Shown: positions 43,216-51,249 of the stretch, in pieces
How the letters are laid out: each line of letters starts with the position of its first letter
Position numbering within the stretch: the stretch's first letter is position 1
Source of the DNA: an uncultured Duncaniella sp.
GTDB lineage: Bacteria > Bacteroidota > Bacteroidia > Bacteroidales > Muribaculaceae
Length of the DNA stretch: 64,000 nt
Assembly (NCBI GenBank): GCA_910586665.1
Contig: CAJUIX010000012.1
Span: 28,794 to 92,793, forward strand
Direction: 5' to 3'
Program-made: the position numbers and the translations under genes
The notes under the pieces: generated by a model
What the model saw: only the letters and a program-made list of their open reading frames with translations
Databases searched by the model: none
What the model was told of the DNA's origin: nothing

Positions 43216-44151
43216 ATGGCAATACAGAAAGAAATTTGGACCGCGGCAATAGTCGAGGGCCTGTTTGCATCAAACAGCTTTCTGAGCAAGGCGTTTAATG
43301 CCGACGAATACGTCAACCAGGGCAAGACCGTGCATATCCCGCAGGCCGGCGCCCCCTCCGGCGTGGAGAAGAACCGCTCCAAGCTACCCGCGAGCGTGAG
43401 CCAGCGCGCGGACAGTGACATAACCTTCGTGCTCGACGAATACACGACCAACCCGGTCCACATAGCGCACGCCGACACGGTCGAGCTCAGCTACAACAAG
43501 CGCGAGAGCATCCTGCGCCAGGACAAGCTCAAGCTCCAGGACGAGGTGGCACTGAGCTTCCTCTTCAACTGGTCCCCCGCGGCGGCAGCGTGCGTCGAGA
43601 CCACCGGCGCGGCAGTCACAGCATACACCCCCGCCGCGACCGGCCAGCGCAGGGCTATCTGCAAGGAGGACGTCCTGGCGCTGATGACCAAGTTTGACGC
43701 CGATGACATCCCCCAGGAGGGGCGCTACCTGCTGCTCGACGCGCAGATGTACTCGCAGCTCCTCAAGGACCTCACGACCAACGAAAACACCGCCTTTCTC
43801 GCTTCCGCCGACGCACAAAACGGCGTCCTCGGCAAACTCTTCAGCTTTAATATCATGATGCGCAGCCGCGCGCTCCGCTACGGTGCTGACAAGGCCCCGA
43901 AGGCGTGGGGTGCCGCGGGTGCTGCCACCGACCTTGCCGGAGCCCTTGCATGGCACGAGCAGAGCGTGTGCCGCGCCCTCGGCCAGGTGGAGGCCTTTGA
44001 AAACGAGGGGGACCCGACCTACTACGGCGACATTTATTCCTTCCTGGTCCGCGCCGGAGGCCGTATCATGCGTAGTGATCTCAAAGGCATCGCGGCCCTC
44101 GTGCAGGGCAGCGTGGCCGCAGCACCCGCACAAGGCAATGGCGAGGCTTAA
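43216..44151 (+). CDS. Major capsid protein
   Basis: A 311-residue protein (EIWTAAIVEGLFASNSFLSK, GKTVHIPQAGAPSGVEKNRS, SYNKRESILRQDKLKLQDEV). The start, the long helix region and the position right after protease/scaffold fit an HK97-fold major head protein. The last bases overlap the endolysin start by 14 bases. Its high GC and biased codon use suit high expression. Confidence 0.85.
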   Translation: MAIQKEIWTAAIVEGLFASNSFLSKAFNADEYVNQGKTVHIPQAGAPSGVEKNRSKLPASVSQRADSDITFVLDEYTTNPVHIAHADTVELSYNKRESILRQDKLKLQDEVALSFLFNWSPAAAACVETTGAAVTAYTPAATGQRRAICKEDVLALMTKFDADDIPQEGRYLLLDAQMYSQLLKDLTTNENTAFLASADAQNGVLGKLFSFNIMMRSRALRYGADKAPKAWGAAGAATDLAGALAWHEQSVCRALGQVEAFENEGDPTYYGDIYSFLVRAGGRIMRSDLKGIAALVQGSVAAAPAQGNGEA

Positions 44152-44602
44152 GTATCTCGTGATCCACTGCACGGCCACGCCCGAGGGACGCGAGGTCACG
44201 GCAGCCGACATACGCCGGATGCACTGCTCCCCGGTGGCAGCCGGGGGGCGTGGCTGGAAGCAGGTCGGATACACCGACATCATACACCTCGACGGCACGG
44301 TCGAGCGCCTTGTCGACAACAACGAGGATGCCAACGTGGACCCCTGGGAGATTACCAACGGAGCCAGGGGCTACAATTCCGTCAGTCGCCACGTCGTCTA
44401 CGCGGGCGGCATGAGCCGGGATATGTCGGCCCCGAAGGACACGAGGACCCCGGCGCAGAAAAGGGCGCTCGAGGCCTATGTGTCGGACTTCCACCGCCGC
44501 TTCCCCGGCGTGAGGATCATAGGCCACAACGAGGTGGCCGCAAAGGCGTGCCCGAGCTTCGACGTTCAGGCATGGCTCAGGACAATAGGTATCAATCAAT
44601 AA
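44138..44602 (+). CDS. N-acetylmuramoyl-L-alanine amidase endolysin (T7 lysozyme type)
   Basis: A 154-residue amidase from the ATG at 44138. It has YLVIHCTATPEGR with the first zinc His, GYNSVSRHVVYAGG, and IGHNEVAAKACPSFDVQAW with the second His and Cys zinc ligands. It cleaves the amide between MurNAc and L-Ala. With no signal peptide it needs a holin. It begins a lysis cassette with the next two genes. Confidence 0.92.
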   Translation: MARLKYLVIHCTATPEGREVTAADIRRMHCSPVAAGGRGWKQVGYTDIIHLDGTVERLVDNNEDANVDPWEITNGARGYNSVSRHVVYAGGMSRDMSAPKDTRTPAQKRALEAYVSDFHRRFPGVRIIGHNEVAAKACPSFDVQAWLRTIGINQ

Positions 44603-44639
44603 TCAGTCATTAACAAAACCGCAAGGGCTACAGTAGGTT

Positions 44640-45215
44640 ATGGAGCGTCTTTTAGACTTTCTTATGTTCGGCCTCCCGTCGGGGTTTGTGGCCACGCTTA
44701 TAACGTGGCTCGCCAACCGCCGCCAGCGGGATAATGACATGCTGTCGAAACTACAGGCCTCCATCAACCTGCTCTCCGACGAAAATAGCAAGATCCTGGC
44801 CGAGAACGTCCAGTTGCGCCGGGAAAATGCCAATCTACAGGCCAACCAGGAGCAGATGTTGATAGAACTGCAATCCCTCCGGCTGGAAGTCGAGCACCTG
44901 CGGAAAGAAATCAACAAACAATCAATAAGCAATGAAAGCAACAATCAGAGGGGTGCTGCTCCTCGCAATAATGGCAATTACGGCCGTGGGTCTTACGGGA
45001 TGCGCGGCGCAAAAGCAGCAATCGGTAACCCGGATAGTGGATGCAGACTCCCTGCAAAGTATGCGCACAGACAGCGTGGAGATGCTGGACGCGGGGATGC
45101 AGTCGGCGACGAGCTCGACACGGCTGTCGCAGGGGGCCGTGACGTACTCCCTGCACTCGCAGGGGATCCCGCAGGAGGCGGCGAGCCTGGAGCTGGGGAT
45201 GACCGCCCTCCGTGA
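44640..45215 (+). CDS. Membrane-anchored coiled-coil protein, candidate inner-membrane spanin or holin
   Basis: A 191-residue frame. The N-terminus has one hydrophobic segment (LMFGLPSGFVATLITWLAN, about 8-26). A coiled coil follows (LLSDENSKILAENVQLRREN, then LQSLRLEVEHLRKEINKQ, about 35-98). After residue 98 the frame overlaps the lipoprotein gene, and the sequence is low in complexity (Gly/Ala/Arg). Rz i-spanins have the same build, with the partner gene embedded in the +1 frame, as here. A holin role is the other option. Confidence 0.65.
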   Translation: MERLLDFLMFGLPSGFVATLITWLANRRQRDNDMLSKLQASINLLSDENSKILAENVQLRRENANLQANQEQMLIELQSLRLEVEHLRKEINKQSISNESNNQRGAAPRNNGNYGRGSYGMRGAKAAIGNPDSGCRLPAKYAHRQRGDAGRGDAVGDELDTAVAGGRDVLPALAGDPAGGGEPGAGDDRPP

Positions 45216-45573
45216 CCTGCCCGAGGGCTCGGGCTACAGGGCGCAGAGCGGGCGTGCCTCGGTCGATGTGAGACGCGCGGGCGACGCCATAGAGGTGACG
45301 GCGACGTGTGACTCCGTAAGCAGGATGCTCGAGTATTATTACGACCTGAGCTACGAGCAATATCTCGCCCTGGACTCGATCAACTGGGAGCTGTGCCGAC
45401 AACGCGAGTATTCCGCCGAGGCCGATGACAGGGTGCAATTTTATCGCGAGCAATGCGAGGATTTACGCAAAAATCCTCCCAACTCAATCAAGGCGGCAGC
45501 CTCGGGTTTTCTTCTCGGGGCGATAGCCACCCCGGGTATCATCTATATGTTTAACTACAAAAAACAAGAGTAA
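44932..45573 (+). CDS. Lipoprotein with C-terminal membrane helix, candidate spanin
   Basis: A 213-residue protein with a lipoprotein signal (MKATIRGVLLLAIMAITAV, lipobox LTGC with Cys24) and a hydrophobic C-terminal segment (AAASGFLLGAIATPGIIYMF) ending in KKQE. Having an outer-membrane lipid anchor and an inner-membrane helix in one chain is the layout of unimolecular spanins such as T1 gp11. The start lies inside the previous gene in the +1 frame, as Rz1 lies in Rz. It overlaps the tail tube start by 1 base. Confidence 0.7.
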   Translation: MKATIRGVLLLAIMAITAVGLTGCAAQKQQSVTRIVDADSLQSMRTDSVEMLDAGMQSATSSTRLSQGAVTYSLHSQGIPQEAASLELGMTALRDLPEGSGYRAQSGRASVDVRRAGDAIEVTATCDSVSRMLEYYYDLSYEQYLALDSINWELCRQREYSAEADDRVQFYREQCEDLRKNPPNSIKAAASGFLLGAIATPGIIYMFNYKKQE

Positions 45574-46307
45574 TGTCAAAAGCATACCTTAATGACGGCT
45601 ACATCATGCTGCTGGACGCGCTGGTGTTTGACGGTAAAAAGATAGGCAATATCTCCGACGCCGGTATAGACTGGGGAGGTGACGCCGCCGAGTATATAAG
45701 GCTGTGGGCCGCGCAGGTCCGCGGATGCCCGGTCAAAAAGCTCAAGAAAAAAGAGGGTACCAACGTGCTCAAATTCACACTCATCGAGCTACTCCCGCAG
45801 AACTGCGCGGCCGTCATGGGCGGCACTGTTACCGGCGAGCGCTGGGACGCGCCGGCAGAAAGCGTGTCTCTTTCGGGCCCGCTCAAAATCCTTGCCGGCA
45901 CAGGCCAGACAATCGAGATTCACAAGATGACACTTGACGGACTTGTCCGCGGCACTATAGGCGGTGACAACCCGCTCGGCATCGAGTGCGAGCTCGAGAT
46001 GGTCAAGAGTAACGGGGGCTCCCCCTTCGCGATGTATCCGACGGTGCCGTTTATCTCGTCGGACAGCACGGAGCTCTCCTTTGGCAGGGAGGGCGGCAGC
46101 AAGACCCTCGACATCGACGCGTCGGGTCCGTTCTCTGCCGGAGTGATGCCTGCCGGTTTCGATCTCGACATTGTCGGAGGGCGTATCACCGTGACGGCTT
46201 CCGCCAACAGCGGCGCGGCCCGCGGCGGGACCGTGGAGTTTGTCCTGGCGTCGGACCCTGCCAAAAAGGTAAGTATCACACTCAGCCAGGCCGCGGGTAA
46301 TGAGTAA
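45573..46307 (+). CDS. Major tail tube protein with C-terminal BACON-like domain
   Basis: A 244-residue protein. Residues 1 to about 155 (YIMLLDALVFDGKKIGNISD, NVLKFTLIELLPQNCAAVMG, VRGTIGGDNPLGIECELEMV) look like a tail tube. Residues about 160-241 (LSFGREGGSKTLDIDASGPF, GRITVTASANS, KKVSITLSQAAGNE) match the BACON domain, an Ig-like module common in Bacteroidetes enzymes and in crAss-like phage tails. It may bind mucin or surface glycan from the tail shaft. The stop overlaps the next gene by 8 bases. Confidence 0.75.
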   Translation: MSKAYLNDGYIMLLDALVFDGKKIGNISDAGIDWGGDAAEYIRLWAAQVRGCPVKKLKKKEGTNVLKFTLIELLPQNCAAVMGGTVTGERWDAPAESVSLSGPLKILAGTGQTIEIHKMTLDGLVRGTIGGDNPLGIECELEMVKSNGGSPFAMYPTVPFISSDSTELSFGREGGSKTLDIDASGPFSAGVMPAGFDLDIVGGRITVTASANSGAARGGTVEFVLASDPAKKVSITLSQAAGNE

Positions 46308-46785
46308 CGACCGTGCCGTGGAGATAGAGGCGGCAGAGGCCCTGCTCGACATCGGGGTGTCGCTGCCGCTCCTATCCTTCAGGCCCCCGTTCCGCCGGCG
46401 CCCGGTCGAGCTCAGGCTGACGATGCGCCGCCCCTGCCTGGGGAGTCTCATCCGCATAGCGAGGCTCTACATGGAGACGGGCGTGACCCATGAGGAGATG
46501 GAGCATTTTAACCGGCATGAGGAGCTCGCGTTCCTGGCGCTCCACGGCAGGAGGGTCAGCGAGATGATCGCGCTGACAATCTGCCGGGGGAGGCTGAGCG
46601 GATGGTTGCTTACCCCGTTTGTGGCATGGCTGCTGCGGCGCGTGGCCGACGACCGCTGGCTGCTCGGGGCGAGCGCGAGGTTTGTCTGCCTCATGGGCTC
46701 AAAATCTTTTATGACCATTATCGGATCGGTGGAGAGGGTCAATCCGCTCAGGCCGAGGACGAGCCAAAAAGAGAGGGGGAGTTAA
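46300..46785 (+). CDS. Tail assembly chaperone, upstream frame (gpG-like)
   Basis: A 161-residue protein (RAVEIEAAEALLDIGVSLPL, GSLIRIARLYMETGVTHEEM) lying between tail tube and tape measure, where tailed phages encode the chaperone pair. The frame ends with RPRTSQKERGS. A second frame (-1) continues from there without a usable start codon, so a -1 frameshift near 46764-46770 (CCAAAAA) should make the long form. The slip site does not fully fit X-XXY-YYZ. Confidence 0.7.
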   Translation: MSNDRAVEIEAAEALLDIGVSLPLLSFRPPFRRRPVELRLTMRRPCLGSLIRIARLYMETGVTHEEMEHFNRHEELAFLALHGRRVSEMIALTICRGRLSGWLLTPFVAWLLRRVADDRWLLGASARFVCLMGSKSFMTIIGSVERVNPLRPRTSQKERGS

Positions 46786-47024
46786 GGACCGAATATGTCG
46801 GCTCCCATAGCCCCTTCGGCGTGATATGGCAGATTGCCGCGGCCACCGGCTGGAGCGTGCGCCATATCATGTGGACCGTAAACTATCAGACCCTGCGCAT
46901 GATGCTCGCGGATGCCCCGCGCTATGTGAGCACCGGGGGCAAGGCTGATGCCGGGGACAAAAAGGGTGACAAGCCCCGCAGTGTCGCCGGATTTTTCCAA
47001 ACAAGACTTAACAAAAACGAATAG
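46770..47024 (+). CDS. Tail assembly chaperone, frameshift extension (gpGT-like)
   Basis: The -1 frame reads RTEYVGSHSPFGVIWQIAAA, TGWSVRHIMWTVNYQTLRMM and ends VAGFFQTRLNKNE. It has good protein character only from about 46770 on, and there is no credible start for it as a separate gene. It is best read as the T part of a G-T fusion made by programmed frameshifting. Its last base coincides with the tape measure GTG. Confidence 0.65.
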   Translation, partial: REGELRTEYVGSHSPFGVIWQIAAATGWSVRHIMWTVNYQTLRMMLADAPRYVSTGGKADAGDKKGDKPRSVAGFFQTRLNKNE

Positions 47025-50000
47025 TGAAACCCGTTGAGATTGAATTTCTGATGCGTGACAAGCTGACTCCCGGCCTCGAGAAGGCCGGGAAGTCGGCCGA
47101 GTCGCTTGGTGGTACGGCCGAGAAGGTTGCCAGGAGTATCACCGAGCGCATATCCGCGCAAAAGGAACAGATCAAGTACGTCGAGAACAATCTCAAGGAG
47201 TTAAAGAAACAGTATGACAAGCTGGCGCCCGGCAAGGCGCAGCTCGAGCTGCGCGCCGAAATCGAGGCGTGCACCAAGGCCCTCCAGGAGGACAAGGCAA
47301 TACTCGCCGCCCTGGAGGAGCAGCACAAAAAGACCGAGACCTCCACAAAGCGTCTGTCGGCGGAGCTGCGGGGGTTGCTCGACAGTATGGCCCGGATGCG
47401 CCTCGAGGGCAAGCAAAACACGGCCGAGTACCGGGAGATGGCATCCAAGGCTGCCACGCTATCCGACACCATAGGGGACCTGCGCACGCAGACCAACATC
47501 CTCGCCCATGACGATGCCGGGCTTCAGGGCGTCATAAGCGCCGTGGGCGGCCTGTCGGGAGCGGTCACTGCCGCGACAGGCATAATGGGGGTCTTTGCCT
47601 CGGAAAACGAGGACCTTGCAAAGATACAGACCAGGGTGCAGAGCGTGATGGCCGTCACTATGGGGCTCCAGCAGGTGTTCAACACGCTCAACAAGGATTC
47701 GGCCTTCCGCCTGGTGACCGTGCGCAAGGCCAAGGAGCTGCTTACAGCGGCCAATACGAGACTCGCCACCTCCCTGCGCATATCCAACGCGGCCGCCTCC
47801 GCGCTAATGGGGACGCTCACGCTGGGCCTGTCCGTGGCGGTCGCTCTCGCGGTAAGCGCGTGGGACAAATACTCAGAGGCCCAGGAGAAGGCCGCGGAGA
47901 AGGCGCGCGAGCTCCGCGAGATAGAGAACGACGGCATGGCACAGATGCTCAGGACGCGCGTGGAAATCGACAATACAATCGAGGCTCTCGGGAACTTTGT
48001 CGGCACCAAGGAACAGGAGCGCGCCAAGGTCGACGAGCTCAACCGCAAATACGGCGAGAGTTTTGGTTACTACGACACCGTGGCCAAGTGGTATGACACC
48101 CTGACGTCCAAGGCTGAGTCATACATACAGATAATGTATCTACAGGCCAAGTCCCAAAGCCTGCTCAACAAGGCGGTCGAGGCTGATGAAAAGGTTCGTG
48201 ATGTGGAATCGACGGATGCCGGCGAAGTGGACGGCGCCCTGGGCTGGTGGGGCAAGGCGTGGCGCTATGCCGCCCAGGTTGCTTCCGGCGGCCAGTTGGA
48301 CGCGGCCGCGCAGATTGAAAAGTACAACAACAATATCAAGGAGTCGGCCATAAAGGCTGCCAGGGACAGCCGGGACGCCTTTTTGAACGAGATACAGGAT
48401 ATAAATAACGAGATAGCCAAAATCGGGCGCGAGTCCGGCATTGGCAACCACGCCGACCCGGGCAGGGGCGCCTCCGGCACCGATACCTGGAAGACCCTCG
48501 CCGAAATGGAGCTTGCCGCCGCGCGCCGCATCGAGGATATGCGCGTCGACATAATCCGCGACGGCTATGAGCGCCAGCGCGCCGAAGCAGAGCTCAATTT
48601 TGAGCGCGAGAAGCAGCGTATCGCCCAGGAGGAGCAAAAGCGCGTGGAGTTGTACAACAAGCTTGAGGCCGCCGGCGGCAAGGTGTCGCCGGGGCAGCTC
48701 GCCACCATACACGCCCAGGCCGCGACCCAAAAGATCATGGCGGCCCAGGCCTACAGCCAGGCCCTCGAGGCGATAAACGGCAAGGAGGACAAGGAGGCCG
48801 GCGAGCGCCGCAAGAGGCAGGAGCAGGAGCTCAGGGACCTGCTTGCCAAATACCGGGACTACGAGGCCCGGCGTGCTGAGGTCAAGAGGCAGGGTGATGA
48901 TGACATAGCCGCCCTCGAGTCAAAACGCACGGAGGCCAACAGCACAGAGATCGACCGCGCCATAGCCATCGCGCGCGACAAAGTCCGCGAGGGATTGCAG
49001 GTCATAAATGACGAGGAGGCCCGCGCCGCGCGCGAGGGCAACGACTTCATGCGCCGCCTTTTCGGGGACTATGCAGCGATGAACCTCGAGTCCCTGCAAA
49101 AGCTGGTCGGCGAGGCGAGGCAGCTGCGTGACTATCTGTCCGGGACCGGCGACCGCGCCGGGGGGCTGACCTTTATCAGCGACGACCAGCTTGAAAAAAT
49201 AGAGGCGAGCCCGGCGGAACTGGACAAGCTTAAAAAAGCCCTTGACAGGCTGCTGGACGGCGGCAAGGACAAAAACAACAAGTGGGTCAAGATATTTGAG
49301 GATATGCGTGTCGGCATCGCCGGACTGCGCGGAGGCAGGGATCTCAAGGATGTAGCCTCCTCTGCCGGGGCTATAGCCGAGTCCGCATCCCTCGCCGCCA
49401 CCGAGCTGTCTGCCATGCTCGAGAGCGTGGGGGCCGACGCTGTCGGGGAGGCCGTCGGCAATATCGCCATGCTGAGTACCTCCGTCGCCAATATCGGCAA
49501 GGGCTTTGCACAGGGCGGCACCATTGGCGGCATCGGCGCGGCTCTCGAGACAGCCGCAAACATCGCATCCTCCATACTCGAGGCGGAGTCCCGTCACCGG
49601 GAGGCTCTCAAGGAGATCGAGCGCTCGCGCATTGATTTCCAGCGGCAGTACAACCTCCTGCTCATAGAGCAAAAACTGCTCATGGAGGAGGCCGCGAATG
49701 TCTTTGGCGACAAGGAGATAGCCAGGGCCGCAAACGCGGTCGACGTCTACCGCGAGGTCCTGTCAAAATTTAAGGCCGAGCTCGGCAAGGGCGATGCGCC
49801 CAGGATGACGCTCAAGGAGCGCGCCACCGGCGATGCCGCGGGGACGTATCGCCGCAGGCTCGAGGCTTATGAGTCGGGACTCGGCGGCATAGCCGGGGCA
49901 AGGATTGTCACCGGGCACAAAAAGACCGGGCTCTTCGGCTGGGGCAAGGGTAAGGACACATACAGCGGCCTCCTGGAGGTCTACCCGGAGCTTGTCAAGG

Positions 50001-50755
50001 CCAACGGCGAGCTCGACACCGAGATGCTGCGCGTCATCCTCGACACCCGCAAGATGAGCGACGAGACCCGCTCGTACCTTGAAAACCTGCTCGAGCTCAG
50101 GGATGCTATGGAGGAGGCCGAGGACGCCCTCGAGAGCTACCTGGGCGAGACTTTCGGCTCGCTCGGCGAGGGTATCATGGATGCCGTCACCGCCGCGTTA
50201 TCCGGGAGTGGTGACGCGCTCGAGATATTTGCCGGCGACGCCGCCAGGGTGCTTGAGAGACTGGGCGAGCAGGTGGCCTACTCCCTGTTTTTTGCCGACA
50301 GGTTTGAGGAGTTGCAGGAGCAGCTCAAGGGAATCTACGGCAGCGGCAGGAGCGAGGAGGATATTGGCGGGGACGCCATGCGTCTGCTGGATGATTTTTA
50401 CGGCAGCATAGGCAAAAATGTCGAGGAGGCCCGGGGCTGGATGCAGGCCTGGAAGGATAAGGCCGCCGCGCTCGGTTACGACCTCTGGGGCACCGACAAC
50501 GCCGGAACCTCACAGAGCGGGCGCGCCGGCGTCTACACGGCACTCAGTCAGGACCAGGGCACCAAGCTCGAGGGGCTTTTTACGTCGGTGCAGATGCACG
50601 CAGCGCATATAGACGAGACTCTCGACGGGTTTATGGAAGCCTTCGGCGGCCTCTGTGATACCATTAACAAGATATTAAAAAATACCGACTGCCTTAAACA
50701 GATCGCGGATGACATCCACGATGTCAGAACGGACGGAGTCAAATTAAGAGAGTGA
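47024..50755 (+). CDS. Tail tape measure protein
   Basis: A 1243-residue protein, the longest in the window, starting at GTG 47024. It has long coiled coils (KEQIKYVENNLKELKKQYDK and onward), a hydrophobic part (GVISAVGGLSGAVTAATGIM, about 165-190, and LMGTLTLGLSVAVALAVSAW, about 268), Glu/Lys-rich helices, and a Gly-rich C-terminal third. It sets tail length and may reach the host membrane at injection. Its length suggests a long, siphovirus-like tail. Confidence 0.9.
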   Translation: MKPVEIEFLMRDKLTPGLEKAGKSAESLGGTAEKVARSITERISAQKEQIKYVENNLKELKKQYDKLAPGKAQLELRAEIEACTKALQEDKAILAALEEQHKKTETSTKRLSAELRGLLDSMARMRLEGKQNTAEYREMASKAATLSDTIGDLRTQTNILAHDDAGLQGVISAVGGLSGAVTAATGIMGVFASENEDLAKIQTRVQSVMAVTMGLQQVFNTLNKDSAFRLVTVRKAKELLTAANTRLATSLRISNAAASALMGTLTLGLSVAVALAVSAWDKYSEAQEKAAEKARELREIENDGMAQMLRTRVEIDNTIEALGNFVGTKEQERAKVDELNRKYGESFGYYDTVAKWYDTLTSKAESYIQIMYLQAKSQSLLNKAVEADEKVRDVESTDAGEVDGALGWWGKAWRYAAQVASGGQLDAAAQIEKYNNNIKESAIKAARDSRDAFLNEIQDINNEIAKIGRESGIGNHADPGRGASGTDTWKTLAEMELAAARRIEDMRVDIIRDGYERQRAEAELNFEREKQRIAQEEQKRVELYNKLEAAGGKVSPGQLATIHAQAATQKIMAAQAYSQALEAINGKEDKEAGERRKRQEQELRDLLAKYRDYEARRAEVKRQGDDDIAALESKRTEANSTEIDRAIAIARDKVREGLQVINDEEARAAREGNDFMRRLFGDYAAMNLESLQKLVGEARQLRDYLSGTGDRAGGLTFISDDQLEKIEASPAELDKLKKALDRLLDGGKDKNNKWVKIFEDMRVGIAGLRGGRDLKDVASSAGAIAESASLAATELSAMLESVGADAVGEAVGNIAMLSTSVANIGKGFAQGGTIGGIGAALETAANIASSILEAESRHREALKEIERSRIDFQRQYNLLLIEQKLLMEEAANVFGDKEIARAANAVDVYREVLSKFKAELGKGDAPRMTLKERATGDAAGTYRRRLEAYESGLGGIAGARIVTGHKKTGLFGWGKGKDTYSGLLEVYPELVKANGELDTEMLRVILDTRKMSDETRSYLENLLELRDAMEEAEDALESYLGETFGSLGEGIMDAVTAALSGSGDALEIFAGDAARVLERLGEQVAYSLFFADRFEELQEQLKGIYGSGRSEEDIGGDAMRLLDDFYGSIGKNVEEARGWMQAWKDKAAALGYDLWGTDNAGTSQSGRAGVYTALSQDQGTKLEGLFTSVQMHAAHIDETLDGFMEAFGGLCDTINKILKNTDCLKQIADDIHDVRTDGVKLRE

Positions 50756-51225
50756 TTATGACAAACAAGACCGACATAATGAGCGGCCTGCTGCTGATCA
50801 ACGGCAGGGATGCGTGGGAGGACTTTGGCGCGTGGCTCACCGAGGACAAGGAGGGCGACACCAGGAATTACTCGGCCCTCCAGCGCATACCCGGCACCAA
50901 GAAGCCGGCGGCCGTGTCCTTTGAAGAGGAGGATGGCGAGAACCTCCCGGCTAAGCTTGCGAGGAGCTGGGAGCCGCGCGACATAACACTCCGCTTTGCC
51001 ATTGCCGCGGACAACGCCGCGCAGTTCCGGGCAAGGCGCGAGGCCTTTGTCTCCTACCTCAAGGAGGGGGAGGACGGATGGCTCGAGCTCGAGGTCCCGG
51101 AACTTGGCAAGACCTACAGGGTGTATTATGATGACTGCTCCGACTACGAGCATCTCGTCGACCTTAACGGGGGTGTGGCCGCTCGCTTCTCGGTCAGATT
51201 CCGGGAGCCAAAGCCGGTTGTCTAA
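50752..51225 (+). CDS. Distal tail-like protein
   Basis: A 157-residue protein coupled to the tape measure by ATGA. It has MSGLLLINGRDAWEDFGAWL, PRDITLRFAIAADNAAQFRA and LVDLNGGVAARFSVRFREPK, a beta-rich pattern like Dit-type hub proteins. Position between tape measure and the large tail protein supports this. Confidence 0.65.
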   Translation: MIMTNKTDIMSGLLLINGRDAWEDFGAWLTEDKEGDTRNYSALQRIPGTKKPAAVSFEEEDGENLPAKLARSWEPRDITLRFAIAADNAAQFRARREAFVSYLKEGEDGWLELEVPELGKTYRVYYDDCSDYEHLVDLNGGVAARFSVRFREPKPVV

Positions 51226-51249
51226 CAGTGTTCAAACAGTAATCAAACA

